In this document: in pieces, positions 7,406-14,756 of the stretch
Position numbering within the stretch: the stretch's first letter is position 1
How the letters are laid out: each line of letters opens with the position of its first letter
Assembly: GCA_900541235.1 (NCBI GenBank)
Contig: UQIW01000028.1
Span: forward strand, 1 to 17,449
Origin: an uncultured Collinsella sp.
Lineage (GTDB): Bacteria; Actinomycetota; Coriobacteriia; Coriobacteriales; Coriobacteriaceae
DNA: 17,449 nt
Direction of reading: 5' to 3'
Position numbers and translations under genes: made by a program
Notes under the pieces: model-generated
Told to the model about the DNA's origin: nothing
The model's input: only the letters and a program-made list of their open reading frames with translations
Databases searched by the model: none

Positions 7406-10183
7406 ATGATTCTCAACGGACCGGGGATTAGCTACACCGAGCCCGATATCGGCGCGGAGTTCGTGCCGCCGCTGCCGGAGCATCCGCGCGAGGCCATCGT
7501 CAAGCTGTGCGAGCACTGCACCAACCGTCTGCTGCATCGCGATGAGCTGCTGGGCTACGAGTACTGGTCGTTTGCCGAGGCTGCAACCGACGAGCAGGCC
7601 GAAGTGCTCTGCAAGATGAAGATGCGCCGTCCCTATACGCTGCCTGAGATGGTCAAGCTCACCGGCATGCCCGAAGCCGATATCGAGAAGATGCTCGACG
7701 ACATGAGCTACACGGGTCTGCTCGAGTACAACTGGGAAAACCCCGAGCGCGCCAAGCAGTGGGTGCTGCCCATGCTGGTGCCGGGTTCTGCCGAGTTCCT
7801 CAACATGCGCGTGAGCCAGCTCGAGGAGCATCCGGTCTATGCCAAGTTCTTTGAGCAGGCGTCCAAGGGACCGCTGTCCAAGGCCACGCCGATGGTGCCG
7901 CCCGGAGGCGCCGGTATCGGCATGCACGTCATTCCGGTCGAGAAGGCCATCGACGCCGCGAGCACCTCGGTGCCTATTGAGCATATCGAGCACTGGCTCG
8001 ACAAATACGAGGGTAAGTATGCCGCCAGCACCTGCAGCTGCCGCGCGAGCCGTCGCGTGATGGGCGAGGGCTGCGCCGACGACCCGGCCGATTGGTGCAT
8101 CGCCGTGGGCGATATGGCCGACTACGTGGTCGAGACTGATCGTGGCCATTACGTGACCCGCGACGAGGTTTACGACATCCTGCGCCAGGCCGAGGACAAC
8201 GGCTTTGTGCACCAGATCACCAACATCGACGGCGAGAACAAGATCTTCGCCATCTGCAATTGCAACGTCAACGTGTGCTATGCCCTGCGCACCTCGCAGC
8301 TGTTCAACACGCCCAACCTGTCGCGCTCGGCCTATGTCGCCAAGGTCGAAAAGGACAAGTGCGTGGCCTGCGGTCGCTGCGTTGAGGTGTGCCCGGCCGG
8401 TGCCGCTAAGCTGGGCCAGAAGCTCTGCAGCAAAAAGGCCGGCGGACAGGTGCCCGAGTATCCGCGCCAGGAGCTGCCCGATGCCACCAAGTGGGACCAC
8501 ACCAAGTGGTCGCCCAACTACCGCAACGACAACCGCATCGAGACGCATGAGTCCGGCACCGCTCCCTGCAAGACGGCCTGCCCCGCGCATGTCGCCGTTC
8601 AGGGCTATTTGAAGCTCGCGGCTCAGGGTCGCTATGACGAGGCGCTGGCGCTCATCAAGCGCGAGAACCCGCTGCCCGCTATCTGCGGCCGTGTGTGCAA
8701 CCGCCGCTGTGAGGATGCCTGCACCCGCGGCCGTGTGGACGCCGCCGTGGCTATCGACGAGGTCAAGAAGTTTATCGCCCAGCGCGATCTGGATGCCGCG
8801 ACCCGCTATGTCCCACCTGTGGTGACCCCGACGCGTGCCGGCGGCTTCGACCAGAAGATCGCCATCATCGGTGCCGGCCCGGCCGGTCTGTCCTGCGCTT
8901 TCTATCTGGCCGAGAAGGGCTACAAGCCCGTCGTATTCGAGAAGAACGAGCGCCCGGGCGGTATGCTCACTTACGGTATTCCCAGCTTTAAGCTGCAGAA
9001 GGATGTTATCGAGGCCGAGGTCGAGGTCATTCGCCTGATGGGTGCCGAGTTCCGCTATGGCGTGGAGGTCGGTCGCGACGTGACGCTCGACGAACTGCGC
9101 GCGCAGGGCTTTAAGGCCTTCTACGTTGCCATTGGCTGCCAGGGCGGCCGCCTTGCCGGTATTCCGGGTGAGGATGCCGAGGACGTGACCGTGGCCGTCG
9201 ACTTTTTGCGCGAGGTCAACAGTGGCATGATCGACGCGCTGCCCGGCCGCACCATTGTGGTGGGCGGCGGCAACGTGGCTATCGATGTCGCGCGCAACGC
9301 CTGCCGTCTGGGTTCCGAGCACGTTGAGATGTTCTGCCTGGAGAGCGAGGCCCAGATGCCCGCCAGCGAGGAAGAACGTCGCGAGGCCGTTGAGGACGGC
9401 GCTCACATCAGCTGCGGCTGGGGCCCCAAGGAGATTCACCTGGACGAGGCCGGTCGTGTGTGCGGTATCACCTTCAAGCGCTGCACGCGTGTCTTTGACG
9501 ACGAGGGCCGTTTTGCGCCCGAGTACGACGAGAACGATCTGCGCTGTGTCGATGCCGACCGTGTCGTCATGTCGATTGGCCAGTCCATTGTGTGGGGCGA
9601 CCTGCTGGCTGGCTCCAAGGTGGAGCTTGGCCGCGGCCAGGGTGCCCTTGCCGATCCCCAGACCTATCAGACCGCTGAGCCCGACATCTTTGTGGGCGGC
9701 GATGTCTATACCGGTCCGAGCTTTGCCATCGATGCCATCGCCGCCGGTCACGAGGCCGCGGTGTCCATCCATCGCTTTGTGCAGCCAGGCTCCACGCTCA
9801 CCATCGGCCGCAACCAGCGCCACTACACCGCTCTCGACCGCGACGACGTTGTGCTCGAGAGCTACGACAACGCAAGCCGCGAGGTTGTCCACGTGGACCG
9901 CGAGCGCGAGAAGGCCGCGCCGTTTAGCGAGTACGTCGAGACCTTTACCGAGGAACAGGTGCGTGCCGAGACTGCCCGCTGCCTGGGCTGCGGCGCCTCG
10001 ATCGTCGACCCCAACAAGTGCATCGGCTGCGGCCTGTGCACCACCAAGTGCGCGTTCGACGCCATCCATCTGGATCGCGACCGTCCCGAGTGCTCCACGA
10101 TGGTCAAATACGAGCAAAAGCTCCCAAGCCTCGGCAAGTACGCTCTAAAGCGCGCCATCAAGATTAAGTTCGGTCGCAAGTAA
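7406..10183 (+). CDS. Multi-cluster iron-sulfur FAD/NAD(P) oxidoreductase (GltD-like core)
   Basis: A 925-aa cytoplasmic flavoprotein. N-terminal module (about 1-310) with Cys pairs C35/C38, C210/C212, C223, C231, and C284/C286/C291. Ferredoxin motif C319-x2-C-x2-C-x3-C329-P. GltD-type cluster domain with Cys at 388, 392, 427, 431, 435 and 439. FAD fold GAGPAG (489-494) followed by ERPGGMLTYGIP, and NAD(P) fold GGGNVAIDVA (620-629). C-terminal ferredoxin with C859, C862, C872, C875, C878 and C882, then a basic tail. The core resembles GltD, NfnB/SudA and related ferredoxin-NAD(P)H oxidoreductases, so electron transfer between NAD(P)H and iron-sulfur carriers is likely; partner and substrate are unknown. 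ATG 7406 is chosen for GAAGGGA just upstream. It is followed 30 bases later by hypA and probably controlled by the divergent TetR. Confidence 0.9.
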   Translation: MILNGPGISYTEPDIGAEFVPPLPEHPREAIVKLCEHCTNRLLHRDELLGYEYWSFAEAATDEQAEVLCKMKMRRPYTLPEMVKLTGMPEADIEKMLDDMSYTGLLEYNWENPERAKQWVLPMLVPGSAEFLNMRVSQLEEHPVYAKFFEQASKGPLSKATPMVPPGGAGIGMHVIPVEKAIDAASTSVPIEHIEHWLDKYEGKYAASTCSCRASRRVMGEGCADDPADWCIAVGDMADYVVETDRGHYVTRDEVYDILRQAEDNGFVHQITNIDGENKIFAICNCNVNVCYALRTSQLFNTPNLSRSAYVAKVEKDKCVACGRCVEVCPAGAAKLGQKLCSKKAGGQVPEYPRQELPDATKWDHTKWSPNYRNDNRIETHESGTAPCKTACPAHVAVQGYLKLAAQGRYDEALALIKRENPLPAICGRVCNRRCEDACTRGRVDAAVAIDEVKKFIAQRDLDAATRYVPPVVTPTRAGGFDQKIAIIGAGPAGLSCAFYLAEKGYKPVVFEKNERPGGMLTYGIPSFKLQKDVIEAEVEVIRLMGAEFRYGVEVGRDVTLDELRAQGFKAFYVAIGCQGGRLAGIPGEDAEDVTVAVDFLREVNSGMIDALPGRTIVVGGGNVAIDVARNACRLGSEHVEMFCLESEAQMPASEEERREAVEDGAHISCGWGPKEIHLDEAGRVCGITFKRCTRVFDDEGRFAPEYDENDLRCVDADRVVMSIGQSIVWGDLLAGSKVELGRGQGALADPQTYQTAEPDIFVGGDVYTGPSFAIDAIAAGHEAAVSIHRFVQPGSTLTIGRNQRHYTALDRDDVVLESYDNASREVVHVDREREKAAPFSEYVETFTEEQVRAETARCLGCGASIVDPNKCIGCGLCTTKCAFDAIHLDRDRPECSTMVKYEQKLPSLGKYALKRAIKIKFGRK

Positions 10184-10213
10184 GTAGCCATAACGGGAAC
10201 GGCGGAAGAAAAA

Positions 10214-10642
10214 GTGCATGAATTGGGGATCGTTTACCACATCATTCGCGATGTCGAGAATGTAGCGCGCGCTCATGGCGTGCGTCGCGTTTCGAACGTA
10301 ACGTTGCTGTTGGGCGAGGTCTCGGGCGTCGTTCCCGACTTGCTGCTCGACGCTTGGCGCTGGGCAGCAGATAAAAAGCCTATCGCGCAGGGCGCGGAGC
10401 TTATCGTGGAGCCCGTCGAGGCCGTGACACATTGCGAGGCGTGTGGCTGCGACTACGCGACGGTCGAGCACGGCAAGACCTGTCCCCATTGCGGTAGCGG
10501 CGAGACATACCTGCTGCAGGGCCAAGAGGTCATGATCAAACAGATCGAGACCCCCGAAGAGGATCCGGCAGACGCTGCTCCTGACGGCCTCTCCGACGCC
10601 CCCGATGCCGTCGACGCCGCCAACCCACTCCACATCGCCTAG
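10214..10642 (+). CDS. hypA: Hydrogenase/urease nickel incorporation protein HypA
   Basis: HypA inserts nickel, with HypB, into [NiFe]-hydrogenase (or urease) active sites. The start is GTG: only this gives the N-terminal MHE motif whose His2 binds nickel. The zinc site is C74-x2-C77 and C90-x2-C93 (CPHCGS), as in the family. At 142 aa it is longer than the usual 110-120 aa; residues after about 112 form an acidic, Asp/Pro/Ala-rich tail without metal-binding Cys. It lies 30 bases after the flavoprotein gene and is probably cotranscribed. No hypB, hypC-F or hydrogenase genes lie in the window, so the nickel enzyme it serves is elsewhere or unknown. Confidence 0.92.
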   Translation: MHELGIVYHIIRDVENVARAHGVRRVSNVTLLLGEVSGVVPDLLLDAWRWAADKKPIAQGAELIVEPVEAVTHCEACGCDYATVEHGKTCPHCGSGETYLLQGQEVMIKQIETPEEDPADAAPDGLSDAPDAVDAANPLHIA

Positions 10643-10653
10643 GATTCCCTATA

Positions 10654-10720
10654 AGTTGCGGTGAAATAGTTCCTAAATCCAGCCTTCTGGCTCTTAAACA
10701 AGAACTATTCCACCGCAACT
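10654..10720. repeat. 67-bp dyad element, copy 2
   Basis: Left arm AGTTGCGGTGAAATAGTTC (10654-10672) and right arm GAACTATTCCACCGCAACT (10702-10720), with a 29-nt spacer, start 12 bases after the hypA stop codon. The single arm mismatch is A-C on the plus strand but G-U in minus-strand RNA. No T run follows, so terminator function is uncertain. Confidence 0.85.
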
Positions 10721-11030
10721 ATTTTGAGTGGTTTCATAGACCATAAGTCACGAAAATAGTCAAGCCATGTCTGTTTAAACAAAATAGCAGCAGTACAAGC
10801 GCATTCGAGCTTGCCTAAAATCGATATTAATGAACAGCCTGCTTGTATCTGTAAAATGAATGGCTTGATGAGCGACGCTTTGGCGGGTAATGAGTCGAAA
10901 AGCAGCAACGTAACCAACTTGTAACAAACCTAGACGTTTAAACAAATAATGCAACCTTTTGCGAATTTAGCTATAATTCCACAAACCAAACAGGTATACT
11001 TCCTTAATGTCGTGTAGGAAATACGTAGAC
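10721..11030. other. A/T-rich intergenic region upstream of the PTS operon
   Basis: About 310 bases with visibly more A/T than the surrounding genes and no credible coding region. It holds two copies of GTTTAAACAAA (10773-10783 and 10936-10946). A perfect TATAAT at 10972-10977 is the likely PTS promoter -10 box. The remainder shows nothing recognisable. Confidence 0.6.
10972..10977 (+). promoter_or_regulatory. Probable -10 box of the PTS operon promoter
   Basis: TATAAT is a perfect match to the -10 consensus. No good -35 box lies 16-18 bases upstream, which suggests an activator-dependent promoter; the GTTTAAAC palindrome at 10936-10943 is about where such an activator would bind. The leader would be roughly 65 bases. 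Confidence 0.45.
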
Positions 11031-11047
11031 AAAAAGGAGGTTATGTG

Positions 11048-12037
11048 ATGGTAAGTATTGTTCTTGCTAGCCACGGGGACTTGGCAGCTGGAATCAAGCA
11101 GACGGGCTCGATGGTCTTTGGCGATCAGCCGTCTGTAGCCGTGGTCTCGCTCGAGCCGAGCATGGGCCCCGACGACTTCCGTGCCAAGGTCGAGGAAGCA
11201 GTCGCTTCCTTCGAGGACCAGGAGCAGGTGCTCTTCCTCGTTGATCTGTGGGGCGGCACGCCGTTCAACCAGATCAGCGGGCTCATCGAGGGCCACGATT
11301 CCTGGGCTATCGTCACCGGTGTCAACCTGCCTATGCTCATCGAGGCATATTCGCAGCGCTTTGATGCAAAGAACACTGCACATGCGATCGCAAAACATCT
11401 CGTGACTGAGGCTAAGGCTGGCGTGCGCGTCAAGCCCGAGTCTCTGGAGCCCGAGGAGAAGAAGCCGGCTGCGGCCGCCGCTGCTCCTGCAGGCGCCATC
11501 CCTCCGGGAACGGTCATCGGCGACGGGCACATCAAGATTGCCCACGTCCGTATCGACACCCGTCTGCTGCATGGCCAGGTGGCCACCACGTGGACCAAGC
11601 AGATCAACCCCAACCGCATCATCGTGGTTTCCGACGGCGTTGCTCACGACGAGCTCCGCAAGACCATGATCGAGCAGGCTGCCCCTCCGGGAGTCCATGC
11701 CAACGTCGTGCCCATCAAGAAGATGGCCGAGGTCGTCAAGGACACGCGCTTTGGTGACACCAAGGCCATGCTGCTCTTCGAGAACCCGCAGGATCTGCTC
11801 AAGGCCATCGAGGCCGGCGTCGACATCAAGGAAGTCAACATCGGTTCCATGGCTCACTCCAAGGGCAAGGTCGTCGTCACCAACGCCGTCGCCATGGGCG
11901 ATGACGACGTCAAGACTCTCGAGGCCCTCAAGGCTAAGGGCGTCAAGTTCGAGGTCCGCAAGGTTCCTTCGGATTCCTCCGAGGATCTCGACGCCATGTT
12001 GAAGAAAGCTAAGGCCGAACTGGCCGCTCAAGCATAG
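11048..12037 (+). CDS. manX: PTS mannose/sorbose-family EIIAB component (fused)
   Basis: Cytoplasmic phosphotransfer protein of a mannose-family phosphotransferase system, passing phosphate from HPr to the incoming sugar. At 329 aa, the EIIA domain occupies about 1-125, with active-site His9 in LASHGD. An Ala/Pro/Glu linker (about 133-157) leads to the EIIB domain (about 160-325), with active-site His175 in RLLHGQV. The same EIIAB fusion order is seen in E. coli ManX. ATG 11048 is preferred over GTG 11045 because AGGAGG (11035-11040) is seven bases from it. EIIC and EIID follow at once, so the complex is complete. The sugar is not determined by sequence: mannose, glucose, fructosamine or sorbose are all possible. 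Confidence 0.95.
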   Translation: MVSIVLASHGDLAAGIKQTGSMVFGDQPSVAVVSLEPSMGPDDFRAKVEEAVASFEDQEQVLFLVDLWGGTPFNQISGLIEGHDSWAIVTGVNLPMLIEAYSQRFDAKNTAHAIAKHLVTEAKAGVRVKPESLEPEEKKPAAAAAAPAGAIPPGTVIGDGHIKIAHVRIDTRLLHGQVATTWTKQINPNRIIVVSDGVAHDELRKTMIEQAAPPGVHANVVPIKKMAEVVKDTRFGDTKAMLLFENPQDLLKAIEAGVDIKEVNIGSMAHSKGKVVVTNAVAMGDDDVKTLEALKAKGVKFEVRKVPSDSSEDLDAMLKKAKAELAAQA

Positions 12038-12055
12038 TAAAGGAGGGTCCGATAC

Positions 12056-12874
12056 ATGTCTGCAATCACTATTCTGCTTGTTGCGATTGTCGCGTTGCTT
12101 GCCGGTATGGAAGGCATTCTGGATGAGTTCCAGTTCCATCAGCCGCTCGTGGCATGCACGCTTATCGGTCTCGTAACCGGTCACCTTCAGGAGGGCATCC
12201 TCCTGGGCGGTTCGCTCCAGATGATGGCCCTTGGCTGGGCTAACGTCGGCGCCGCCGTCGCGCCTGACGCCGCTCTGGCCTCGGTCGCCTCTTCGATCAT
12301 CATGGTGCTCGCCCTCAACGGCGGCGCTACCGATCCGTCGAAGGCCGTTACCGCCGCTATCGCCGTCGCTGTCCCGCTGTCGGTCGCTGGTCTGTTCCTG
12401 ACCATGATCTGCCGTACCCTGGCTACCGCTATCGCTCACGCCATGGACGGTTGCGCCGAGAAGGGCGACTTCGCTGGCATTGAGCGTTGGCAGTACATTG
12501 CCATCCTTATGCAGGGCCTTCGTATCGCCATCCCGGCAGTACTTCTGTGCATCATCCCGGCCGAGGCTGTTACCAACGCGCTTAACGCTATGCCCGACTG
12601 GCTGTCCGGCGGCATGGCTGTCGGCGGCGGCATGGTCGCTTCCGTCGGTTACGCCATGGTCATCAACATGATGGCCACCAAGGAGACCTGGCCGTTCTTC
12701 ATCCTCGGCTTTGTCCTTGCTGCCATCCCTCAGCTCACGCTGATCGCCCTTGGCCTCATCGGCATCTCCCTTGCCCTCATCTACCTTGGCCTTAAGGATC
12801 TGGCCAAGCAGGGTGGCGGCATGGGCGGTGGCTCCGGTGACCCGCTCGGCGATATTCTGAACGATTACGAGTAG
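12056..12874 (+). CDS. manY: PTS mannose/sorbose-family EIIC permease
   Basis: A 272-aa membrane subunit that, with EIID, forms the sugar channel. Family signatures include the N-terminal helix ending GMEGILDEFQFHQPLV, then TGHLQEGILLGGSLQMMALGW and NVGAAVAPDAALASV (residues about 20-85). Several hydrophobic helices follow, with a Gly-rich C-terminal tail (GGGMGGGSGDPLGDI). Its Shine-Dalgarno AGGAGG lies 18 bases after the EIIAB stop codon, indicating one message. Full length for the family. Confidence 0.96.
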   Translation: MSAITILLVAIVALLAGMEGILDEFQFHQPLVACTLIGLVTGHLQEGILLGGSLQMMALGWANVGAAVAPDAALASVASSIIMVLALNGGATDPSKAVTAAIAVAVPLSVAGLFLTMICRTLATAIAHAMDGCAEKGDFAGIERWQYIAILMQGLRIAIPAVLLCIIPAEAVTNALNAMPDWLSGGMAVGGGMVASVGYAMVINMMATKETWPFFILGFVLAAIPQLTLIALGLIGISLALIYLGLKDLAKQGGGMGGGSGDPLGDILNDYE

Positions 12875-12890
12875 GAGGGGAGTGATACAT

Positions 12891-13811
12891 ATGGCAGAGA
12901 ACAAGATTCAGCTCACCAAGGCTGACCGCAAGAAGGTTTGCTTCCGTCATCAGTTCCTTCAGGGCTCGTGGAACTACGAGCGTATGCAGAATGGCGGCTG
13001 GTGCTTCGCAATGATCCCTGCGATCAAGAAGCTCTACACCAGCAAGGATGACCAGATTGCCGCTCTTAAGCGCCACCTGGAGTTCTATAACACCCACCCC
13101 TATGTTTCCGCCCCCGTCATTGGCGTTACCCTCGCTCTCGAGGAGGAGCGCGCCAACGGTGCTCCGATCGACGACGTCGCCATCCAGGGCGTCAAGGTCG
13201 GTATGATGGGCCCGCTCGCCGGCGTCGGCGACCCCGCCTTCTGGTTCACCCTTCGCCCGATTCTGGGCGCTCTGGGCGCTTCCATGGCCCTGTCCGGCAG
13301 CATCGCCGGCCCGCTGCTGTTCTTCTTCGCGTGGAACATCATCCGTTACGCTTTCCTGTGGTACACGCAGGAGTTTGGCTACAAGGTCGGCTCCTCCATC
13401 GCCAAGGACCTCTCCGGCGGTCTGATGGGCAAGGTCACCGAGGGCGCTTCCATCCTGGGTATGTTCATCATCGGCGCCCTGGTCGAGCGCTGGGTGTCCA
13501 TCTCCTTCACCCCGGTCGTCTCCAAGGTCACGCAGTCTGCTGGCGCCTTTATCGACTGGGCTAACCTGCCCTCCGGCTCCGAGGGTGTCAAGGAAGCACT
13601 GACGATGTATAACTCCATCGGTGCTAACGCCCTTGATCAGGTGAAGGTCACCACGCTTCAGGCCAACCTCGATCAGCTCATCCCCGGCCTTGCCGCTGTG
13701 TGCCTGACCCTGCTGGTCTGCAAGCTCCTCAAGAAGAAGGTCAGCCCGATCGTCATCATCCTGGCTCTCTTCGCCGTCGGCATCATCGGTCGCGTCTGCG
13801 GCTTCATGTAA
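12891..13811 (+). CDS. manZ: PTS mannose/sorbose-family EIID component
   Basis: A 306-aa membrane subunit completing the sugar-transport complex. It carries the family signatures GSWNYERMQNGGWCFAMIP near the N-terminus and GPLAGVGDPAFWFTLRPI (about residues 105-122), with hydrophobic segments toward the C-terminus. ATG 12891 is chosen over the in-frame GTG at 12882: the binding site (AGGAGGGG, 12873-12880) ends ten bases before the ATG but abuts the GTG. It is coupled to manY, with a 16-base gap. Confidence 0.96.
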   Translation: MAENKIQLTKADRKKVCFRHQFLQGSWNYERMQNGGWCFAMIPAIKKLYTSKDDQIAALKRHLEFYNTHPYVSAPVIGVTLALEEERANGAPIDDVAIQGVKVGMMGPLAGVGDPAFWFTLRPILGALGASMALSGSIAGPLLFFFAWNIIRYAFLWYTQEFGYKVGSSIAKDLSGGLMGKVTEGASILGMFIIGALVERWVSISFTPVVSKVTQSAGAFIDWANLPSGSEGVKEALTMYNSIGANALDQVKVTTLQANLDQLIPGLAAVCLTLLVCKLLKKKVSPIVIILALFAVGIIGRVCGFM

Positions 13812-13867
13812 GCACGCTTCGGCTTAAGACCGAGAGTTGCTAGGCAAGGGCTTATGAGCCATTGAAA

Positions 13868-13912
13868 CGGACCGCACCCGGTGGGTACACTGGATGCGGT
13901 CCGATTGTTTTA
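13868..13912 (+). terminator. Hairpin between manZ and manO, terminator or attenuator
   Basis: CGGACCGCA (13868-13876) pairs with TGCGGTCCG (13895-13903), and inside it CCGGTG pairs with CACTGG. The tract ATTGTTTTA follows. It lies 57 bases after manZ and only 20 bases before manO, so it may let a fraction of transcripts read into manO and lower its expression. Confidence 0.75.
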
Positions 13913-13931
13913 TTTGGAGGGCGAGGCGCGT

Positions 13932-14330
13932 ATGGCGCAATCTCAGAACAGCACGGTCGATCTGGCAACGCCGGCAACCTGCCTGATGGGGCTTACCAGC
14001 CACGGTAACGTGATGGTGGGCAATAAGGCGTTTGAGTACTATAACGAGCGCAATCCCGAGGATTATATTCAAATCCCGTGGGACGAGGTCGATTATATTG
14101 CCGCTGAGGTTTTGCGCGGCACCAAGAAAATCACGCGTTTTGCCATCTTCACCAAGGACAACGGTCACTTTACGTTTTCGACGCGCGACGACAAAGAGAC
14201 GCTTCGTGCGGTTCGTAAGTACGTCGATGAGGATAAGCTCGTGCGTTCGCCCGACTTTATCGATGTGACCGCCAAGGGCGCGAAGAGCATCCCCTCCGTT
14301 ATCAAAAGCCTCTTCCACAAAGGCAACTAG
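13932..14330 (+). CDS. manO: DUF956 family protein ManO
   Basis: A 132-aa cytoplasmic protein of the DUF956 family, typically encoded at the end of mannose-PTS operons (called ManO in lactic acid bacteria) and thought to be regulatory. Family-like sequence includes STVDLATPATCLMGLTSHG, NKAFEYYNERNPEDYIQIPW and the following DEVDYI, RFAIFTKDNGHFTFSTRD, and VRSPDFIDV. The start at 13932 has GGAGG (13916-13920) upstream. An upstream in-frame GTG at 13881 lies inside the hairpin and is rejected. Placement after manXYZ supports the assignment; the intervening hairpin suggests separately set expression. Confidence 0.92.
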   Translation: MAQSQNSTVDLATPATCLMGLTSHGNVMVGNKAFEYYNERNPEDYIQIPWDEVDYIAAEVLRGTKKITRFAIFTKDNGHFTFSTRDDKETLRAVRKYVDEDKLVRSPDFIDVTAKGAKSIPSVIKSLFHKGN

Positions 14331-14339
14331 CCCCTCATA

Positions 14340-14406
14340 AGTTGCGGTGGAATAGTTCTTAAATGCGGCTTTAGATGCTTTAGGCAGGAACTATTCCACC
14401 GCAACT
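14340..14406. repeat. 67-bp dyad element, copy 3
   Basis: Arms AGTTGCGGTGGAATAGTTC (14340-14358) and 14388-14406 are perfect 19-bp complements with a 29-nt spacer, starting nine bases after the manO stop codon. The left arm differs from copy 2 at the one position that restores perfect pairing with the shared right arm, a covariation-like change. Confidence 0.85.
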
Positions 14407-14449
14407 TTGAAGTCTGGTCATGGGGTGTATGGCGATGCAGTAAATCTGC

Positions 14450-14455
14450 TACACT
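14450..14455 (+). promoter_or_regulatory. Possible -10 box of the tRNA promoter
   Basis: TACACT lies 10 bases before the mature tRNA 5' end, which would give a leader of only a few bases. No convincing -35 box is seen at the right spacing. Confidence 0.3.
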
Positions 14456-14465
14456 AGTACAACAT

Positions 14466-14541
14466 GCCTCCGTAGCTCAGGGGATAGAGCACCGCTCTCC
14501 TAAAGCGGGTGTCGCGCGTTCGAATCGCGCCGGGGGCACCA
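14466..14541 (+). tRNA. tRNA-Arg (anticodon CCU)
   Basis: A complete 76-nt cloverleaf with encoded CCA (14539-14541). Acceptor GCCTCCG (14466-14472) pairs with CGGGGGC (14531-14537), with one T-G pair. The anticodon stem CCGCT/AGCGG encloses loop CTCCTAA, giving anticodon CCT, which reads AGG. The T arm is CGCG-TTCGAAT-CGCG. It is the boundary between core-looking and accessory-looking DNA. Confidence 0.97.
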
Positions 14542-14550
14542 GAAGAAATT

Positions 14551-14590
14551 GCAGGTCAGACGGTATAAATCGTCTGACCTGCTTTCTTAT
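14551..14590 (+). terminator. Rho-independent terminator of tRNA-Arg
   Basis: GCAGGTCAGACG (14551-14562) and CGTCTGACCTGC (14571-14582) form a perfect 12-bp stem with an 8-nt loop, followed by TTTCTTAT, nine bases after the tRNA. Confidence 0.9.
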
Positions 14591-14612
14591 ATAAGGGCAT
14601 CGTTAACGTCAG

Positions 14613-14633
14613 TTGGGTAGAATTTGGGTAGAA
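14613..14633 (+). repeat. Direct repeat TTGGGTAGAA x2
   Basis: Two exact 10-bp copies (14613-14622, 14624-14633) are spaced 11 bp start to start, one helical turn. They lie 70 bases after the tRNA at the start of the accessory-looking segment. They may be a recombinase arm site, an operator, or a relic of an integrated element; this is not established. Confidence 0.5.
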
Positions 14634-14665
14634 AGTTTTTTTGTGAAGGGCTATGCCCAAAGTCC

Positions 14666-14734
14666 GGTTTCCAACCCTTCCCACAGCCTACGGGCTTATA
14701 AGAAGCCCTTCGGCCATGGAAAGCGTTGAAAACC
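14666..14734. repeat. Leader hairpin unit 1 (GGTTTCCAAC / GTTGAAAACC)
   Basis: Arms 14666-14675 and 14725-14734 pair at 9 of 10 positions around a 49-nt interior. The interior contains a nested hairpin GGGCTT/AAGCCC (14692-14697, 14703-14708). The core from GTTTCCAAC to GTTGAAAAC is 67 bp. The one mismatch is C-A on this strand and becomes G-U in minus-strand RNA. Confidence 0.6.
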
Positions 14735-14756
14735 TAGGGTGACGCTGCTGTGAGAT

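Noticed and set aside
7229..10117. Very long minus-strand reading frame opposite the flavoprotein gene
   Set aside because: The plus strand encodes clear iron-sulfur and FAD/NAD(P) motifs over the same span; long antisense frames are expected in high-GC DNA with G/C-ending codons, and the translation shows no recognisable domain.
10967..12904. Long minus-strand frame opposite the PTS genes
   Set aside because: It spans three well-supported plus-strand genes and their intergenic gaps; its translation resembles no family.
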